Assembly: GCF_018449635.1 (NCBI RefSeq)
Contig: NZ_JAAVUV010000016.1
Location: 62,001-126,000, forward strand
Direction of reading: 5' to 3'
Length of the DNA stretch: 64,000 nt
Source: Caballeronia sp. dw_276
GTDB lineage: Bacteria; Pseudomonadota; Gammaproteobacteria; Burkholderiales; Burkholderiaceae
The translations under genes and the position numbers were made by a program. This document shows positions 61,500-64,000 of the stretch, piece by piece (the stretch's first letter is position 1; the number at the start of each line of letters is the position of its first letter). Under the pieces are notes generated by a model. The model made no database searches and had not been told where the DNA came from. It saw only the letters and a list, made by a program, of their open reading frames with translations.

Positions 61500-62354
61500 A
61501 TGGAAAACCCGTACAAGCAGACCGGGCAGACGCTGCACAGGAGAGCGCAGGAAATTCGCAAGAAGATTTGCGTCATGAACTCCGCCGCAAAGAGTGGCCA
61601 CACGGGTGGCGACATGTCCGAGGCGGACATCCTTGCGGCGCTCTATTTCCACGTGATGCGTTACGAAGTAAAAGCAGATCAATCGGTTGAATGGCTCGAT
61701 CAGTTCATCCTCAGCAAAGGTCATGGCGTTGGCGGATTGTATGCGTGTTTCGCGGAACTTGGCTGGCTCGAAGACCGCGAGTTGCTCACCTACCTCAAAG
61801 ACGATTCTCGTCTTCCAGGCCACCCTGTGCGTCAGAAGCTGCCGAACTGGGTCACGGTCAACACGGGTGGGCTTGGTCACGGACTGCCTATCGCCGCCGG
61901 GCTTGCGATGGCGAAGCAGCGTCATGCCGCTGGGAGCGGGAACACGACCGGGCGTGTTTTCGTGCTGACTGGCGACGGAGAACTCGAGGAAGGTTCCAAT
62001 TGGGAAGCGGCCATGTCGGCCGCGCATTTCGAGTTGTCGAACCTTGTGGTGATCGTTGACCGGAACCGCCTTCAGCTTGCCGACTTTACGCACAACATCA
62101 TGGATCTCGAACCGCTGGACGATAAGTTCAAGGCTTTCGGTTTTGAAGTGCACGATGTCAACGGCAACGAAGCCGATCAAATTTGGAAACTAATAGAAAG
62201 TCTTGATACGAAAAATGGAAAGCCAAAGGCAATCATCGCGAACACGATCAAAGGACGCGGCGTGTCGTTCATGGAAAACGTTCCGGCCTGGCATCACAAG
62301 TTTCCGGATGAAGATCAATTGAAGCAGGCGTTGCGGGAGCTCGAAGATGCGTGA
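61500..62354 (+). CDS. Transketolase, N-terminal (thiamine diphosphate-binding) subunit
   Basis: 284 residues, equal to the first domain of full-length transketolase. SGHTGG (His34), LSKGHGVGG, NTGGLGHGLPIAAGLA, and the TPP/magnesium motif GDG (158-160) with Asn189 are present. A strong AAGGAG site precedes the start. The C-terminal half is the next gene, overlapping by 8 bp. Split transketolases transfer two-carbon units between sugar phosphates or related compounds, and many belong to special sugar pathways rather than the pentose phosphate cycle. Confidence 0.92.
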   Translation: MENPYKQTGQTLHRRAQEIRKKICVMNSAAKSGHTGGDMSEADILAALYFHVMRYEVKADQSVEWLDQFILSKGHGVGGLYACFAELGWLEDRELLTYLKDDSRLPGHPVRQKLPNWVTVNTGGLGHGLPIAAGLAMAKQRHAAGSGNTTGRVFVLTGDGELEEGSNWEAAMSAAHFELSNLVVIVDRNRLQLADFTHNIMDLEPLDDKFKAFGFEVHDVNGNEADQIWKLIESLDTKNGKPKAIIANTIKGRGVSFMENVPAWHHKFPDEDQLKQALRELEDA

Positions 62355-63291
62355 GTACGGTGATCTGCGCGACGGCGCGGTAGGTGCGATCGGTCGCCTG
62401 ACGGACGCGGGGCAGGACATCATCGTAATGGTGGCCGACTCGACTTCGACTTCGAAGATCGGGGCGTTCATGAAGTCATATCCGGATCGCGTGGTGAATG
62501 TGGGGATCGCGGAGCAGAACATGGTCGGCATGGCGGCGGGACTGGCGCTGGGCGGTCATACGGTTTTCACGGCTAACGCCGCGCCGTTTCTCGTGGGGCG
62601 CGCGAACGAGCAGGTCAAAAACGATATCTGCTATAGCGCGACCAACGTCAAGATGCTCGGCTTGAACGCAGGCGTGGCTTATGGGCCGCTGGCGTCGACG
62701 CACCACGCAATAGACGATATCTCTGTCATGAGCGGCTTTGGCAACGTGCAGATTTTCGCGCCCTGCGATGCCGTGGAGACGGGGCAGGTAATCGAATACG
62801 CAGCGTCCATTGACGGGCCGGTCTATATCCGGCTCGACAATGCGCAGTTCCCGATCGTTCATGACGCGCATTACCAGTTCAAGGCTGGCCGGCCGGACGT
62901 TTTGATTGATGGGAAGGACGTCGTGGTCATTGCATTGGGTTCGGTCGTCGGCGAAGCGCTCGATGCGTGCGAGGCGCTCAAAAGCGAGGATGGGATCGAG
63001 CCGACACTCGTCAATTTGTCATCGCTCAGGCCGCTTGATCACGACTCGCTCGCGGCGATCATTGAACGGCACGACGCGGTGGTGACCGTGGAAGAGCATT
63101 CGCTGCACGGCGGTATTGGCGCGACGGTGGCGGTGTTGCTGGCTCGCCGGCGTCTGTCGAAGTCGCTCACCATGCTTGGGATCAGCGAGGGCGAATTTGC
63201 GCACTACGGCACGCGCAAAGGCATTCGAAAACATTATCGGATCGATGCAGCGGGCATTGCGCAGACCGTGCGATCCATTTACGCACGCTAG
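62347..63291 (+). CDS. Transketolase, C-terminal subunit
   Basis: 314 residues covering the pyrimidine-binding and C-terminal domains. The TPP-activating glutamate is Glu56 in NVGIAEQNMVGMAAGLA. Also seen are the DSTSTSKIGAF region and the C-terminal TVEEHSLHGGIGATVAVLLA fold. Its start overlaps the stop of the N-terminal subunit gene (ATGCGTGA), which implies translational coupling and assembly as a heterotetramer. Confidence 0.92.
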   Translation: MREYGDLRDGAVGAIGRLTDAGQDIIVMVADSTSTSKIGAFMKSYPDRVVNVGIAEQNMVGMAAGLALGGHTVFTANAAPFLVGRANEQVKNDICYSATNVKMLGLNAGVAYGPLASTHHAIDDISVMSGFGNVQIFAPCDAVETGQVIEYAASIDGPVYIRLDNAQFPIVHDAHYQFKAGRPDVLIDGKDVVVIALGSVVGEALDACEALKSEDGIEPTLVNLSSLRPLDHDSLAAIIERHDAVVTVEEHSLHGGIGATVAVLLARRRLSKSLTMLGISEGEFAHYGTRKGIRKHYRIDAAGIAQTVRSIYAR

Positions 63292-63317
63292 CGCCAAAGA
63301 CAAGACGGAGACAAAGC

Positions 63318-64000
63318 ATGAGCATTCAATACGATATGTCGCTGCGCCATGGCGTGGATTTCGATTTCCGGCTCGACGGCAAGGTCGCGGTGGTGACGGG
63401 CGGCCTCGGCGGCATTGCAATGGCGACCAACGCCGCGCTGATCGGCAAGGGCGCACGCGTGGCAATCCTATATCCGAAATTCGAGGAAGCGCGCGTGCCT
63501 GCGGCTATTGAAGAACTGGGTCAGTCGAACGCGGTGGCTTTCGCTTGCGACGTCACGCAGGAAGCTGAAGTCGAGGCCGCGATCGCTGCTGCGCACGAAC
63601 ATTTCGGTGACCTTCATCTGCTCGTGAACGCGGCCGGGTGCATCACGCTTACGCGTGCAGAAGAAATAGGCTTCGAAGAATGGCAGCGCCAGATCGCGGT
63701 CAACCTGACGGGACCATTTCTTTGTGCCAAGCACTTCGCGAGGAAAGTGCTGGCAAGTGGTCACGGCGGCAAGATCGTGAACATCGCTTCGCAAGCGGCG
63801 ACGGTGGCAATCGACCAGCATTGCGCTTATACATCGGCGAAGGCAGGTTTGATCGGCATGACCAAAGTGCTGGCGAAAGAATGGGCCGGCCGTGGGATCA
63901 CGGTCAATACCGTATCGCCGACTGTCGTCCTTACGCCAATGGGCGCCGCGGCTTGGGAAGGCGAAAAAGGCGAGGCGATGAAAAAGACCATACCCGTCGG
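63318..64000 (+). CDS. Short-chain dehydrogenase/reductase (cut by window end)
   Basis: At least 227 residues; the 3' end lies beyond the window. Rossmann motif TGGLGGIA (27-34), NAAG (104-107), and the catalytic Ser158, Tyr171 and Lys175 are intact. An N-terminal extension of about 20 residues (MSIQYDMSLRHGVDFDF) precedes the fold, as in polyol dehydrogenases of the D-threitol/GolD type, though that match is from memory. It follows the split transketolase by 26 bp with a GGAG site. It likely oxidises a sugar alcohol, or reduces a ketose, in the same pathway. Confidence 0.88.
   Translation, partial: MSIQYDMSLRHGVDFDFRLDGKVAVVTGGLGGIAMATNAALIGKGARVAILYPKFEEARVPAAIEELGQSNAVAFACDVTQEAEVEAAIAAAHEHFGDLHLLVNAAGCITLTRAEEIGFEEWQRQIAVNLTGPFLCAKHFARKVLASGHGGKIVNIASQAATVAIDQHCAYTSAKAGLIGMTKVLAKEWAGRGITVNTVSPTVVLTPMGAAAWEGEKGEAMKKTIPV

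Noticed and set aside
1..64000. CRISPR arrays, tRNA/rRNA genes, insertion sequences, phage or toxin-antitoxin genes
   Set aside because: I found no regularly spaced repeats, tRNA-like folds, transposase or integrase motifs on either strand by reading; a dedicated tRNA or covariance search could still find something small.

Overview
The window is GC-rich, tightly packed bacterial DNA of a Burkholderia-group betaproteobacterium, most likely Paraburkholderia or Caballeronia. The grounds are the gene style: a Burkholderia-type trimeric porin, several GcvA-like LysR regulators, MHS-type transporters, a DUF4148 protein, and a catabolic rather than housekeeping content. That content suggests a secondary chromosome or accessory region. 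The only clear core metabolic gene is ilvD. I see no tRNA, rRNA, CRISPR array, insertion sequence or phage gene. Genus and replicon are inference.

Layout. 26-1550: an ArsR regulator with its AHSA1 and DUF899 partners. 1821-2969: a porin. 3016-7412: a PEP-mutase/isocitrate-lyase-superfamily lyase and an MHS transporter, divergent from a PrpR-like sigma54 activator; a sigma54-type promoter and inverted TGTTTCA/TGAAACA sites lie between them. 8032-16928: a ROK repressor facing a sugar operon with a D-allose-type ABC transporter (AlsBAC), a Gfo/Idh/MocA oxidoreductase, a 2-hydroxyacid dehydrogenase, a DUF4380 protein and a HAD phosphatase. 16934-22620: a surface-polysaccharide patch with flippase, glycosyltransferase, sugar-transfer ATP-grasp protein and Tat-type lipoprotein glycosidase. 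22685-26382: LysR, MHS transporter, amidohydrolase. 26403-32038: MarR with a TetX-like monooxygenase, a second ArsR/AHSA1/DUF1801 module, a Bcr/CflA-type exporter with TetR, and a VOC protein. 32185-39275: ilvD, an aldo/keto reductase with LysR, an EamA exporter with LysR, and yghU. 39288-44263: an orphan two-partner-secretion exoprotein, a 2-oxoglutarate oxygenase-like protein, a DUF4148 protein and a Tat-exported alpha/beta hydrolase.

44260-52811 is a hexuronate or aldonate locus: GntR regulator, mannonate dehydratase (uxuA), sugar ABC transporter with two permeases, an SMP-30 lactonase, and a second paralogous binding protein in convergent orientation. 52999-60406 holds a GNAT acetyltransferase and then an oxygenase locus: LysR, class II aldolase-like enzyme, ACS-type transporter, GntR, Rieske oxygenase and its flavin/iron-sulfur reductase. 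60552-64000 holds a DeoR repressor, a split transketolase (two genes) and the start of a short-chain dehydrogenase cut by the window edge.

The overall theme is uptake and breakdown of sugars, sugar acids and aromatic or organic acids, each unit with its own local regulator. In many intergenic regions a candidate operator can be read directly as a palindrome. The least explained units are the AlsBAC operon lacking allose enzymes, the sigma54-controlled lyase/transporter pair, the Rieske/aldolase locus and the split-transketolase operon.
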